NCBI GenBank assembly: GCA_008828725.1
Contig: MEHQ01001899.1
Location: 310,001 to 374,000, forward strand
DNA from: Saccharina japonica
Taxonomy: Eukaryota > Sar > Phaeophyceae > Laminariales > Laminariaceae
Direction of reading: 5' to 3'
Length of the DNA: 64,000 nucleotides
In this document: positions 1 through 11,169 of the stretch, in pieces
How the letters are laid out: each line of letters opens with the position of its first letter
How positions within the stretch are numbered: the first letter of the stretch is position 1
Translations under genes and position numbers: made by a program
Notes under the pieces: generated by a model
What the model was told of the DNA's origin: nothing
The model's input: the letters and a program-made list of their open reading frames with translations, nothing else
The model's database searches: none

Positions 1-254
1 GCCACATACGTTAATCTTTGACGGTTAACCTTGGAAAACATATATATCAGCGAGGTTGGTGGGCCGCGCCAACCTGTCGTGAAAAAATGGCATTGCGGTT
101 CTACAGTCGTAATAGTAGGTATTTAGGCCGGCTTGCGTGAGTCGTGCTGCCTACATGCTTCGTGAACCCGCACTGGCTACGCACAGCCTCGTACCCTGAT
201 TTGCTTCATCCCTCATGTCACACTGGCGTTTCGTTCGTTTGGGGTCCAACTCAG

Positions 255-395
255 GAGCTGATGGAGTACTTCTTCTACGCTTTGTTGAGAACTCAAGGGG
301 AGGACACGACGAGCGAGAGGTCCACGTCGAACGTCGTTCCTATTGCTGAGGTGCCCAACATTATGAGAGCGCTGGGCTACTACCCAACGGAGCAG
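255..395 (+). CDS. CFAP251: CFAP251-like, exon a (first exon in window)
   Basis: The exon runs from an acceptor CAACTCAG (ending 254) to a donor CAG|GTGAGG at 395/396. It holds 47 codons, phase 0 on both sides. It encodes an aromatic helix (ELMEYFFYALLRTQGED) and then VPIAEVPNIMRALGYYPTEQ-like sequence. This is the typical entry to the second EF-hand-like unit of CFAP251. An open frame continues upstream to 144, but the acceptor and the change in composition make that part intronic. Confidence 0.85.
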
Positions 396-3300
396 GTGAG
401 GAGCGCGCGCTAGTACGGGGGACCATAGTAAATACTAGTAAATAGAACCAAATATTGTTGGTAAAAGCATGTATAATGTCGGTTCTATTTACTACTGTTT
501 ACTATGGTTCCCCGTAATAGTCCGTTCATAAACTTTAAAGTCATTAAATAGTTTACTACAGTTAATGAGGACTACACCTTTGCCTGAAGGCCAAAATCTA
601 TGCGGGTACCAATCGCATGCATGCAATGATGGCTACGATCCGGCAAAGGGCGGACATGTGAACACGGGGCCGTGCCACGGACGCAACGCACGGATGCCAT
701 TTTGGCTTCATTCGACCTGCAGCAGGATGCTTTAAAAGTGCTGGCGAATGCCCCGTCCACTCATGAAAATGTCAGCTTAGCGATACAACCCTTCCTCACC
801 TCGGGCCGATCAACCAATCCTTTGTATGTACCTCCATGATCTATAAGCAGTAGACCTTTCAAGGCAGATCTATTCCCGACCTTGTACCAAGTATATACTA
901 CAGTATAATAGTTTGTGTTGTCGTGTGGGCCCCGCATATTCTGTATGATCTAGCGCATGCTTTTCTGGGTTGGATATGCGCCTTTCAGGTCCTGCCGAAC
1001 CTCTCGCAACGACAAGCACTAACGACGAAATAGATTAACTACCTGATGATCTAGACGATCATGTATCTGTAGATGGTCTATCCGATGAGTGAAGTATTCC
1101 GCCGACAAGACTGTACGTTTCAAATGACTCGGTCTAATGGCGCATTCGGACATTCCCCGGGAGCTGATGCGACAGTAGCCGTCTCGAGCCATGAAGTCCG
1201 TTTTAATCTTCTCCCCCAAAACGGCAACTTCTCGTCGAGCAGGAGGTTGCCCACATGTCGAACGAGATCAAGTACTCAAGATTCACGGAGACGGGAGAGG
1301 TAAGACATTGGAGAGGCACGCACGAGGCACTGAAAAGGCACTCATGAGGCACTGATAAGGCACTGATAAGGCAGTCATGGGGCACTGACAAGGCACCCAT
1401 TCCTTGTGTGGCTCAAAGAGAGTGTCGTAGGCGAAGTACATTATTCACGTTCAATCGGTAAGTGGTACCGAGCGGGTACTCGGGCGCGGTCGTGCTTGAA
1501 GCCTACCACCATAACCAGAAAAAGTAACCCTAAAATACGTCGTACGTACGTAGAATACAAGAGATTGAACACGCAGAATCACACGTGGGCCTGCACCTTG
1601 TTTCTTTGCTCAGAGCTGGGCAGAGCCCATACCTACCAAGCGGCAGTGGGTAGTCAACTATTAATAAAGTACATCTTATGGGGCTCTTCCCTTGAAAGGC
1701 TCAGTACCTTACCCAGCAGCAGACGTTCGACTGACTGTCATCATCAACACCGTTCCTTGAAAACTATTTGTTTTTTGCTTGTACGGGTCGTTTTCGTTCT
1801 GTTCCGGCGAAGGTGGAAGAGTCTGTTGACCTCAACGGGGTGATACGCCTCTTCGTCAACCATCGTCCGGTCTTTCCTGTCAGCAAACAGGTGAATCGAA
1901 TTGAATCGACAACAACAACAACAAAAACGCATGCACACGAACCGATTGGTCGCGCTAAAAAACTACACCCAACGCTTTATATACCAAGCGAACGGCACGC
2001 GCTGTCCCCTCACGTTCGAACGGCACGCACGCTTTTTGGGGAGAAAACACTTGGAATTAGACTGGGAATATTTTTGTATTATTATTGTAGTACCAAAATG
2101 TTAGAGATACACCGTAGCCACCGTCGGCACTGACTTCATACTGCAGTATACTGTACTATGTATAGTACGCGCTGAATGCTAGTTCAATGGTTGTGATGTT
2201 ATATACCTGGTACAATAAAAAAAACGCGAATTGGAGGGTTCGTTAGTCTGGCTGTTAAGCCTGGACCTTAGTTTAAATGGTCCGCATTATCAGCAAGACT
2301 GCCATGCGTATAGCAGGAACCCGCAGGCTCTCCAAAAGAAACGTTTCATGAGTGCTTCGTACAGGTATAGAGAGTGCCATGCTAGTAAAGTTGACGTGAT
2401 TTGCGTGCCGAATCAGGTGATCCATGAAGCATTCACGGCCATGGGCGGTGACTCCAACGACGGCGTGCGGATGGCGTGGTCGTCGATCTGTGCGAAGCTC
2501 CAATCCTCGGGGGAGCGGGTCAGCGAGGAAGAGCTCGCCCACTGCCTCGAGGTATGACTGAATCATTGCACTCCAACTCCCAAGTAAGACATTAGTATTG
2601 TTGCATCTCTTTGTAACTACCAGGTATATATATGGCCACGATGGCGTGATGTTGATGCCCCCCCCCCCGTGGTCAGATGTTGATACTCCGTCTCGAAAGG
2701 GATGCGTGGTCAATGGTCAAATGACTAAGGCAAGCAACAAATGAGTACGCCCCCCCCCCCCCCGTGGTCAGTAGTCGATGGAAATGCCAGCGAAAAGTTA
2801 TATCGCTATATAGCCCCGTGACGAGTGCCATTGCTCTCTTTGTTAGGGAGGCGTTTTTTCGGTTTCACAGGTACTTTGTGTGGATCTTGGTGTCGTTGTT
2901 TCCGGTATGCACGGCCCCCGTTGTCAGCCTACTAGCCTTATGGGTGATATATACATAATGACACAACTTAAATTTCTCGGTAAATGAGTAATTATATACT
3001 TCGAAGTATAATACTGATGCACACACCGTTAGCGGGAAGGCCGAAATTACTGTGAATGTTAACAACTTCCTGAACCTGCTTGATGCCCCGGTTTTTTCAG
3101 AGGGGTAGGTGTACATCTTCTGTGTAGCACGGAATCTGTTCAAATTCTTGTCATACGAAATAAGTACGGCGCCCAAATGTGTCCGGATGAACAAGCGGAG
3201 TTTTTGTCGGAGACGGCCCTTGCGGCAGCTTGAAGTTGACTAAGTGAGTAAACCACCATTCCGCGCACGGTGACACCTGTAGACACCGCCGCTATATACA

Positions 3301-6300
3301 CGGCAGCACAATAACCGGGAGCTTGGTCTAGCAGATATCTCGGGGTTATATCTCTTGATGCGGGAGATCGGAGATGTGGGAGAAGGCAAGTCTGTATCAT
3401 TGTGAAATGTTCAGCGCGGCGTTGGCAAAAGAGTCGCATTACGAAGGACAAGCGACATCGCGAGCATCGTCCGTGTCATAGGTCACACAGCTATAATAGT
3501 GAACACTTACTCCCATGCGGGCTTGGGAAGCACTTTCCAAGGACGACCATCATTTCTAAAGACGGGCGGAGTCAGGGGGGCGGGTTGAATGCACGTCTCG
3601 ATTAGAGGGGGCGCTCTGCTTTTTTTATCGTGTATATACGTATATACCAGGTACGATACCCCACAGTCAGCGACTACCATGCCGCAAAGCGCTCTCGAGG
3701 CGCATTGCCGTGACGTAAAAAAACGCAAGACATGTTCCGTTGGCATTGCGGCGCAACATCTACATCGGTGTCTTACCAGAACAGTTTTTCGCTGAAAAAA
3801 AGCGACCCATGGTGTCACCACCGTTAAAATTGTACCTACCTTGCCACCCTAGCATAAACAAATAAACCTTAACTATGGCAGTGTGAAGTTCCCTTACAAC
3901 CACTCACGATGCGCTATTGTACCTTATCGGTATTATACCTATTAATGGTGGTCTGTACCCCAGCCTCTGGCACCTCGGGGAAAAACAGAAAAAAAGAAAA
4001 AAAAGCACTGAAAGATTTGTAACTTTATTTCTGCAGTGGGCAATGGACCATCATTTTCGTAGTGTGGATATCGGCGGAGGCATTAAATATCGTTGTAGCA
4101 CCGTACTGCCAGACTAGCAGGAAACCGTGTGCCATACACCGAGCTCGGGAATCGCAGGGTTGCTGAAATGCGAAGTAATACTCCAGAAGTATACTATTAA
4201 TATATATGTACGGTATGTATGTATGTATGTGTGTATGTATGTATGTATAAAGATGGCGAGCCATTCATACCTTCTCTTCGGCATTCGCACGGTTAACCCC
4301 GCGTCTAAGAGTAGCTTCGGAAAAAGCAGCTTCGGAAAAAAGTAGCTTCCCACATTTTCTCGAGGCCTTCCGGAGTGGAACAACTTCCTGCTAGTATATT
4401 ACGGTGTATAAGCCGGTCGCCCCAGTGGTCTATTAATAGTAGTATACTGTAGTGGTTAACCTCGAGTACTGCTATTATTAGTAGCGTTTATGTCATGGGT
4501 TCGATTCTCCGCATGGAGTTATATTTTCTCATAAGTGAAACCAGCTACTACTGTCGAGAGCGCCTATTATAGCGTGGGTAGGCACAGTGTGACGCGAGTC
4601 GACGAAGGAAGAAAGTGCTGAACGCTTCTGGCGATAAAATTGCAAGGCAGGTACCGTAGTGGGGAAGGGGGGGGGACAGCCTACTTAGTGACCCCGGATC
4701 TGAGTTACGACTATTAATAGAAGGGGGCAGGAGCAAGAAGGGAGAAGATAATACTGTCAATGGGATGGGAAAATAACCACTTCGTCAATATAAAGCTAAC
4801 TATTTAGTTTGGGATCTGCAAGGTTCGGGTCAGCTCCTCGCGCGACATGTTCCTAGGAAAGCATTGAGAGCAGCGGTGGGGTTGAATATGAATATATGAA
4901 CAGTGCCACCTCCATAGTATAGTCTATAGTCTAGTTATGTACCTCTAGGTAGGGATTTGAACACGAAAGCGACGTGCTTCCAACGCCCATGAAAATCTAT
5001 TGCAGAGATCGTTGTTGGTATTTTGTGTACGAAAGTTGAAGGACGGATGTATGATGCTGTGATATCTCGTGGCTAATCGACTGAAGCGCCTACATTTTAC
5101 ACGCCTGTCACGCTGAAATGTCTGAAGGGCATACCATAGGGGGGAAAAACTAGCAGGTACCAGGAATTTGTTTTTGGGCGTTTTACCTTGTGTAGGGTGT
5201 CATTCCGCATGCAATTCGATTTATCTTGCACCCTTCTATCCATTGACCTCGGGTCAAGCTTGAAGCTTCACATTTGATCGAACCAATAATTTGCTCGTAT
5301 TTTGTATTTATAGATGTAGTCGTCTCCTGCAAAAACATAAGCTTCTTCCTTTCTGGGGCGGTCTCTAAATCGGCCTGACATGAGGCACACGAGACACGAG
5401 ACTGCTGGATTTGCACGGCAGATTGTATATGTGTGTACTTCCTCTGTGCCATAAGTAAAGGTACTTATGGGGGACAAATCATATCTCGCCGGTGCGGGCA
5501 CCGATAGTGCTAAAATTAGGTTAGCTGAAAAGCTACTGATACGGTGATACTCATAAAAAAAATAAACAAAATGCGAGACATGCTCTTTGAGAATTAGTGG
5601 GTCGAATATTGGAAATTTTATCGGGATTTTGGGAAATTTTGAGAATGTTTTTGAGATTGTTTTTGAGTTTTTTTTTAGAATTTGTTGTTTTCGGCGTTTG
5701 AACGCCCCCCTACCTCCCACAACTACGATGGATACCCCCCCCAAACGTAAACGGGGCGCTCGAAGCGTGTGGTGGTGCAGCAGGATGGCGCGAGCCCCCA
5801 CACGGGAAAGAACAATCCGGAGATTCTTAACTCTGCGGGGATGGGGCGGGGTTGGATGGTAGAGCTTGTCACGCAGCCTGCCCAGTCGCCTGACTTGAAC
5901 GTCAACGACTTCGGCTTCTTCGCATCACTTAAGTCGAGGGTATGGGGGATGAACGCCAGTTCGATAGAACAGTTGGTGAAGACTATCTTCCAGCAGTACG
6001 AGGAGTACGATGGTGCCACCTTAGAACGGGTTTGGCAGAGCCTCTTCAAGGTTTACAATCAGACTCTACGTAAGATGGGCGATAACGACTTTAGCGTTGA
6101 GCATACCGGGTTGACGGCGCGGCAGAGAGCAGGAACGTTAGAGAGGGTGGTAAAATATGATCAGGAGGCCTTCTCGAAGGCGTGGGACTACCTAGCGGCG
6201 CCCACCAGTGACGGCGAGGACGACTAAGTTTTTTTTTTTTTTTTTCGTCACTTTTTAGCCCCCCGAAAAGGGGCAAAATACGGCCATTTTTGGGCCGAGC

Positions 6301-7546
6301 GGATTTTTTTCGGCCGTTCATGTATGCAGGGGGATGCATGCAAAAAAAAAACGGAGTTCAACTAAAAAAACACCAAAAATTAAAAAAAAAAAAAAAAATG
6401 TCGCCTACGGCATCGGACGCCGTTAAGGGTCTGTGCAATCATAAGTACCTTTACTTATGGCACAGAGGAAGTATAGCTTGGCTGAACTTGTGCTGCAGGC
6501 AAAAGCCATCTACAAACTAAAATAAAATACCCGTTACGTCTTGTGGCGGCATTGTAGGGGTGCGCGGACGGCCACGGGATTTGTCCTGGAAATTTCCGTT
6601 TCAGACGCTTGCTATAACCGCGTCCACGTCCGGAAGATTTCAGTGTGGAGCACGTCTCTGCCGTACGCCCGTAACTTGCGCTTGTTTTTTCTGTCTTTTT
6701 TTGTGTCATCACCCCAAACCCGCGGGTCGGGTCAAGCAGTTTTCGAAATATCACGGGTCGGGTTGGGTCGGGTCGGGTCAGGGGACTCTCAAATTATCAC
6801 GGATCGAGTGCGGTTACCGTTACCCGGCCCAAGCTGAGCTGGCCTGACCCGCAAAATCCGGGCCGTGAAAAGCCCTGGCGTTTTAGTGATGGGCCGTCAG
6901 TAGACATATTCAAGTGTGCCCATAAGTGGGTTCAAGGTGCGCAGTTCTGGAGCCGGGGACCATTGCTCCCTTGCCGTCGCTTTTCCAAAACAAAGTCGAA
7001 TCTTGTGGTTACGATGATGTGTATCGCTGGAAACGTTTGTCTGCGCATACACACGCTTTTGCCACACGTGCGTGTGCTGCTGCGAGCACGATTTCTACGG
7101 TGTGTGTTGTGGTGCGCATGTGAACAACGAGTAAAAATCAGCGATCTGAATGTGTGTTTTGTGGTACATGCTTAAAACAGGCAAAAAAAACAACCCAGTG
7201 ATTTATGTATATATGTAGCAGAGCACCTTTTTACCCCGCGGGCAGTTTTCGTCCTCGTTTCGCGTATACAGCATGTGTGCCCGCGTGATCGCGCCAATGT
7301 TCGATCTTGCCTGGGGTGAATGTCATCCGCCATCGGTAATTTTTTTTCCCGTGACATTCCCTCTTCCCGTTGCGTCAGGCCCTGACTGGAGACACCAGCA
7401 ACACCAGGATAAACGGTCGGCAATCCCTCTACCCTGCACAGTTTGCTGAAGAAGTACTGGGGTTCGAGGATCACCGCCAAGCACACAGCAGCGCTACATC
7501 GGACGGAGACAGTCTCGCGCCAACTAGGATAAGTAGAGGGGGATAA
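255..7546 (+). CDS. CFAP251: CFAP251 (WDR66)-like flagellar protein, 3' part of a multi-exon gene
   Basis: Five exons (255-395, 1243-1299, 1813-1890, 2417-2551, 7379-7546) all join in phase 0 and encode 192 residues ending at a TAA. CFAP251 is an axonemal protein of the calmodulin/spoke-associated complex at the base of radial spoke 3; its N-terminal WD40 part would lie upstream of the window. The visible part is the conserved C-terminal, calmodulin-like region. Diagnostic stretches are MRALGYYPTEQ at the end of the first exon, SNEIKYSRFTETGE in the second, LFVNHRPVF in the third, a helical EELAHCLE block in the fourth and FAEEVLGFED near the end. All junctions are GT-AG. The last intron is about 4.8 kb and holds transposon debris. 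Family assignment is from memory of conserved motifs. The order and phase of all five exons support it strongly. The final 30 residues are low complexity and less certain. Confidence 0.85.
416..514. mobile_element. 99-bp palindromic MITE with TA target duplication
   Basis: This near-perfect inverted repeat has arms of about 34 bp. The left arm starts CGGGGGACCATAGTAAA and the right arm ends TTTACTATGGTTCCCCG. It is flanked by TA on both sides (414-415 and 515-516), as expected for a Tc1/mariner-type non-autonomous element. It lies in the CFAP251 intron, just behind the donor of the exon ending at 395. There is no coding capacity. Which transposase moved it is unknown. Confidence 0.75.
1243..1299 (+). 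CDS. CFAP251: CFAP251-like, exon b
   Basis: This 57-bp micro-exon (19 codons, phase 0/0) lies between acceptor GTCGAGCAG and donor GAG|GTAAGA. The peptide EVAHMSNEIKYSRFTETGE continues directly from TEQ of the previous exon and matches the helix-loop region of the family. It is too short to be seen as an open reading frame. Confidence 0.85.
1313..1400. repeat. Short minisatellite, GAGGCACTGA-like unit
   Basis: About seven imperfect tandem units of 11-13 bp (GAGGCACTGA, AAGGCACTGATA and similar) begin 13 bp after the exon b donor. They lie wholly inside the CFAP251 intron. The units differ mainly in the few bases between the GGCACT cores. Confidence 0.8.
1813..1890 (+). CDS. CFAP251: CFAP251-like, exon c
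   Basis: The exon has 26 codons, phase 0/0, with acceptor GGCGAAG and donor ACAG|GTGAAT. The peptide VEESVDLNGVIRLFVNHRP continues with VFPVSKQ. The LFVNHRPVF segment is the most recognisable CFAP251 signature in the window. Confidence 0.87.
2417..2551 (+). CDS. CFAP251: CFAP251-like, exon d
   Basis: The exon has 45 codons, phase 0/0, with acceptor CGAATCAG and donor CGAG|GTATGA. It starts VIHEAFTAMGGD and ends VSEEELAHCLE, an EF-hand-like helix pair. The following exon lies 4.8 kb downstream, at 7379. Confidence 0.83.
2655..2768. repeat. C-tract repeat, relative of the 61-bp minisatellite near 28.9 kb
   Basis: Two runs of about 10-14 C frame a unit containing GGTCAATGGTCAAATG, AAGGCAAGCAACAAATGAG and TACGCCCC. 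The same unit is tandemly repeated at 28,831-28,971. It lies in the CFAP251 last intron. The C-runs are likely length-polymorphic. Confidence 0.8.
4213..4248. repeat. (GTAT)n microsatellite
   Basis: This tetranucleotide tract of GTAT/GTGT units lies in the last CFAP251 intron. Open frames across it are repeat artefacts. Confidence 0.9.
4412..4773 (+). mobile_element. SINE-A copy, near full length (tRNA-like head)
   Basis: It begins with a tRNA-like head (GGTCGCCCCAGTGGTCTA, with a box B GGGTTCGATTCTCC near 4498-4511). A body follows that ends GAGTTACGAC ... AATGGGATGG and A-rich DNA. The same order of blocks recurs at 40,463 and, inverted, at 51,360-51,690. The box A part is interrupted by short TA-bounded insertions. 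TATTAATA replaces TA at 4712-4719. It lies inside the CFAP251 last intron. Confidence 0.8.
5438..6471 (+). mobile_element. Deleted Tc1/mariner-type DNA transposon with 32-bp TIRs
   Basis: Perfect 32-bp terminal inverted repeats lie at 5438-5469 and 6440-6471 (starting CTTCCTCTGTGCCATAAG). TA target duplications flank them at 5436-5437 and 6472-6473. Each TIR ends in its own imperfect palindrome (CATAAGTAAAGGTACTTATG). The interior holds the C-terminal half of a DDE transposase, a T-rich stretch (5570-5690), a poly-T run after the stop and a poly-A run near 6380-6400. At about 1.03 kb with half a transposase it is a non-autonomous derivative. It sits in the last intron of the CFAP251-like gene. 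Confidence 0.88.
5769..6227 (+). pseudogene. Tc1/mariner-superfamily transposase, C-terminal fragment
   Basis: The 152-residue open frame starts within the QQDGASPH motif, which carries the second catalytic Asp of the DDE domain. It continues through QPAQSPDLNVNDFGFFASLK, the block with the third acidic residue, and then has a C-terminal tail rich in Asp and Glu. The DNA-binding domains and the first catalytic Asp are missing. The frame instead runs upstream into unrelated T-rich sequence. The protein would not be an active transposase. It resembles mariner-like transposases known from stramenopiles. Confidence 0.85.
6715..6880. mobile_element. hAT-like terminal fragment with GGGTC subterminal repeats
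   Basis: On the minus strand, the right edge reads CAGGGCTTTTCACGG, a hAT-style terminus. It is followed inward by repeated GGGTC/CCCGA blocks (GGGTCGGGTTGGGTCGGGTC region, 6756-6780). No second end or target duplication was found, so this may be a lone, decayed end. It lies in the CFAP251 last intron, downstream of the mariner element. Confidence 0.4.
7379..7546 (+). CDS. CFAP251: CFAP251-like, last coding exon
   Basis: Acceptor TTGCGTCAG precedes GCC CTG ACT GGA. The 55 codons plus TAA encode ALTGDTSNTRINGRQ, then SLYPAQFAEEVLGFED and a polar tail. ALTG follows the EELAHCLE end of exon d in frame, and FAEEVLGFED is the family's conserved C-terminal helix. The tail after FED (HRQAHSSATSDGD...) is poorly conserved, so the exact stop is less certain than the exon. 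Confidence 0.82.
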   Translation, partial: ALTGDTSNTRINGRQSLYPAQFAEEVLGFEDHRQAHSSATSDGDSLAPTRISRGG

Positions 7547-8659
7547 GTCACCACAGTAGTGAAGGCACTCAGGGCGCCATCTTGGCTGAGTGCAAACATG
7601 CCAGTAACGATAAAAAACATAATGTTGGCCTTTCTCCTCGTAATTTGAACACTCCGTTTGTTTCGGTGGCATTACAAGACGAAAAAGGAATTTCAAAATG
7701 TACCAGCGATATGCTTGGCGAGGGAAACTTGCATTCGCTCACACCATAGCTCTAGTGGAGCAAGACATCTCCACTTCAATATAACCATTCTTCTGACGGC
7801 AATGGAAACGGATTTTCTCGATTTTCGATGCGTACGAATGTGAATCTCAGAAAACACAGAGACACACGACGTGACCCACAGCTGCCGCAACAAAATTCAA
7901 CAACGGCGTGATCACCAACCAGACGGTGACTGGTTCTACTGATATGGTTAGCCTCCTGGGGCCAAAAACTGCGATACTGTGATATTTGCTGTCGATATCT
8001 CCTCACCGACCACGGAACGTAGCACCCCGACCACTACGCCACAAAACAAAGGACGAACTCCCATTTAGTCATATAGTATCATACGTACGTCAAGAACAAT
8101 GCGTAAGTAGACGTTACCACTTATCGTCGTGTTTCGCCCTTACTTACCCTTACAATGCGCCTTCCTGGACCTCGTCATGTCTGCTATAACTGATATCGCC
8201 ATATTTCTTCGAGCTATCGGCTACTGCTACCACCAGAATATCTTGGTCATCTTGCCTCACCGCGTATGGGATGACTGTTGGGTTCTGTCAACCCCGTCAA
8301 GAATTCCTCGCCACATACATGTACATATGGAGAAGTGCCGCGGGAGGGCACGGGTTCTGGGAGGGTATAAAACAAGCTTATGGAGCCAGAGCCACAAACA
8401 AAACAACTATACGAGTATTCGTCGGCTGTGCTGAACGGTGACGAATTTTAACCCAGCAACGACCCAAACACACGAAAATACCGTGCAATGGTGCTATTAA
8501 CGGGAACCACAGAGCTAATGGAGGCTAGTGAGTAAGGAAAAACGCAACCTTGGATTGAAGGTGCGGAAGCAACTGTCGGCGCGCCTTTGTGACGTTCGTT
8601 GCGTGATGACCGCACGTAGCAGTACGACGGTAGGAAAAATCCCAAACCTGTAATTTTTT

Positions 8660-8860
8660 CAAGTGTCCGGCTCCGCTGGGGGGCGGGGGTGTACTCATGC
8701 CGTGCATGGCCGTAGTCGTATGACCATAGACCCTCGCTTCCCTACGATGCCGGGACGGAGCACGTTGGGTTTTCACCAACCAGGCAGACATTGCTTGCAC
8801 CAAGCACGAGGCATCGTGAGGTATTGGACAAGTCGCATGAAGGGGGGGGTCATTGTTACA
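8660..8860 (+). repeat. Dispersed repeat family G, copy 1
   Basis: It contains GGTGTACTCATGCCGTGCAT, a CGTAGTCGTATGACCATAGA block and a TTTTCACCAACCAGGCAG block. The first half recurs at 10,612-10,705 and the second half at 37,205-37,345, so the three copies together define one family. No terminal structure was identified. Confidence 0.7.
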
Positions 8861-9099
8861 CTTGAGCCTACAATACAAAGTATAGTGGGGGGCTACCATA
8901 AGCTCTGCTAGCACCGTCATCCACATCCACTCTCTGTTCGTGGCGCTGATCCCCGTCCGGCATAATATCCACTGTCTGCATGGTGGGCACGGATCTGTCT
9001 GTGCCCTGGTTTGACACAATGCGAAAAATGTATTTTGCTCATCTTGAACGCGCGTGCGTATAGATAGCTAGCCCTCCCTGTTGGTGAACTTTGCTTTTG

Positions 9100-9290
9100 G
9101 TTTTTTCGTCCTGTTCTTTTTTTTTGTTTGCTTTGTGGGTGGTCACTTTCGTCTTTTTGTCCGTTTTTCCTTTCCCTTTTTTCTTGTTTTTTCCCTTTTT
9201 TTCCTTTTTTCCTTTCTTCCTTTTTATATTTTCCTTCCTCCTTTTTCCGTCTTTCTTTTTTCTTTCGGATTGAATTCATCTTCTCTTGTT
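9100..9290. repeat. T-rich pyrimidine tract
   Basis: About 190 bp of TTTTCC and TTTTTCTT repeats give overlapping Phe-rich or Lys-rich open frames on both strands. These frames are composition artefacts. Confidence 0.85.
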
Positions 9291-9707
9291 TGAGGTGTAC
9301 GATGTGCCACAACGGTTATGATGTATATCGTACAGTACTGCGTTGTACTTTGCATTTTGTGTGTTATTTTTCCCTGAGGTATTAATTCACTCCAGAGCTT
9401 TTTTTCTGGAGCCTGTCCTGTAACCACGGACTGTCTTTTTCACGATCAGTTAATAATGTGATAACAACAATATCATGTCTTACTTGACTGAGATAACTAT
9501 TACTACAGCAGACGCGCTGCGACAGACGGGCATGACTAACCTCGTGGGCCCGGCCCCAAGTGTGGCCACAATGCTGCCTCAAACCCGACACTGAAAGTTT
9601 CTTCTTCGGCGTCGTCGGCGGCGGGCGGCACACTTTCCCGCTTTCCGGTCTCAGCAATGTCCAGTCGAGGGCTTTACTCTCTAATATTAGTGTACTTCGT
9701 ATGCTTG

Positions 9708-9752
9708 CTATCATCATCAATGTGTAGCATGACCTTCAACATTGATCACTCA
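9708..9752 (-). mobile_element. Retroposon family C, short fragment
   Basis: It carries ATGTGTAGCATGACCTTCAA and CATTGATCACTCAT, the 3'-end region of family C, preceded by ATCATCA in place of the (ATA)n tail. Only the tail-proximal 45 bp are present, which is consistent with 5' truncation. Confidence 0.6.
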
Positions 9753-10611
9753 TACACACCATTTCACCAAATCAAAGAAGAAAGAACCCCAAGGGAAACC
9801 AAAACGGAAACTTACTCGTACCGCATGCACCAAGTCGGTCTCCCTTCTGCACCTACCACTTCCGGCTAAACATGGAAACATGGATCTACTCCACCGGAAG
9901 CTGGTGCCCTGTGTACCCTTCCATCCTTTTTGCTTTTTGTCAGCTCCGCTGTCGACCCTCGACGACTCGCCCACCGGGCCACTATCACCGGTACACAACA
10001 CACAACATCCACATACACACCCTCAACGACAACATCACACCCTTACCGACAACATGTCGCCAGCAGCGTACGTTCCCCTTGGCAAAACACGAGACACTGC
10101 CCACCCTTGCCGAACAAAACCCCAAGCCCTACGATGCTGGCTCGCTCGCCCCATCGCCAACCATCTGACTAGTTTCTCCCATATTTGGAATCTCCTCCGG
10201 AAGTACTGGCGCGACATCGCGTTCGATGTTCACCATTCGAGTTCGTCGCCATTGGTTCCATTGGGGCGACATCGCGTTCCTCAAACTGTCGATATGCTAC
10301 TCCCAAAACCGGTACCTGTAGGCACTATTTTTCTTTTGTCGAGTCTTCATGTTGGAGGGGGGAGCAGCGTCGAGCTGCTCCCCGAGCAAGGTGGTACTAT
10401 TAACACTTCGGACGGTGTCGGGGGGAGGGCTTAATCCGGAGTAGGCAGGGCCGGCAAGACAGTCAGGACAGGCAGGACAGGCAGGCCAGCAGAGGAAATA
10501 CCTGGCACCAACGTCTAGTGAACGACATTCAAGCGGTTAAAGCCAATGAGGTACCCACCAAAAACTTCCCATTGGTGTTCGGAGCTGAGACTGCGATAAA
10601 TACGTAGCAGC

Positions 10612-10705
10612 GAGAAGGAGGGGGGGGGGGGGGGGTGTACTTCATATCTATGCATGGCCGTAGTCGTATGACCATAGACCCTCGCATCCCTACAATGCCG
10701 AGGGG
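10612..10705 (+). repeat. Dispersed repeat family G, copy 2, with a G16 run
   Basis: A run of 16 G (10620-10635) is followed by GTGTACTTCATATCTATGCA and the CGTAGTCGTATGACCATAGA block shared with 8,690-8,750. The copy at 8.7 kb has a shorter interrupted G-run at the same place. Confidence 0.7.
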
Positions 10706-11169
10706 GGGGCAAGGGGGACATGGTTGTCTGACCTAGAAGCCTGAGGGAAACAGAAGCTCGAGGGGGATGACCACACCTAGCTTAACGCAACCTACGCAAT
10801 TGCACAGTTGCACAGTAAAGCAGGGACAGGGATGAACTATAGTTGGTTATGGCGCACGCTGAGGCATGACGCGGCGCGAACGCTCAGTTGCCGGAAGGAC
10901 CTGCCCCCTGCAGCCTGAGGTGCCCATTCCGAGATAATGGTTGAATCAAGTCTGCTCGCTCTCTTGCGTAGGAGTGGGTGTGGTCGGCGCCTCAGCAAGG
11001 ACCGTCCTTACACATATTTTTGCCGAACCACAAACACGATTTACGGCCACGCATGCGTTCCCGGTGGACTGACAAGTGTCTCGTCCCTGTTTGAGTCAAG
11101 GTCGCAGGTGCGAGCCGCCCCGAGTGCATACTCGTATATAGGGACTTTTTCTCGCGAAACATATCTTGA

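Noticed and set aside
3028..3230. Further CFAP251 exon (frames with KAEITVNVNNFLNLLDAP or KYGAQMCPDEQAEFLSE)
   Set aside because: Their acceptor phases do not fit the phase-0 end of the exon at 2551, whereas the exon at 7379 fits in both phase and motif.
7172..7696. 174-residue minus-strand open frame
   Set aside because: It lies antisense to the last CFAP251 exon, whose protein motif and phase are convincing.
9742..10434. 230-residue open frame on the + strand
   Set aside because: It overlaps equally long frames in other registers, has a C/A-rich biased composition, starts in a family C fragment and shows no motif. It is more likely chance than a gene.
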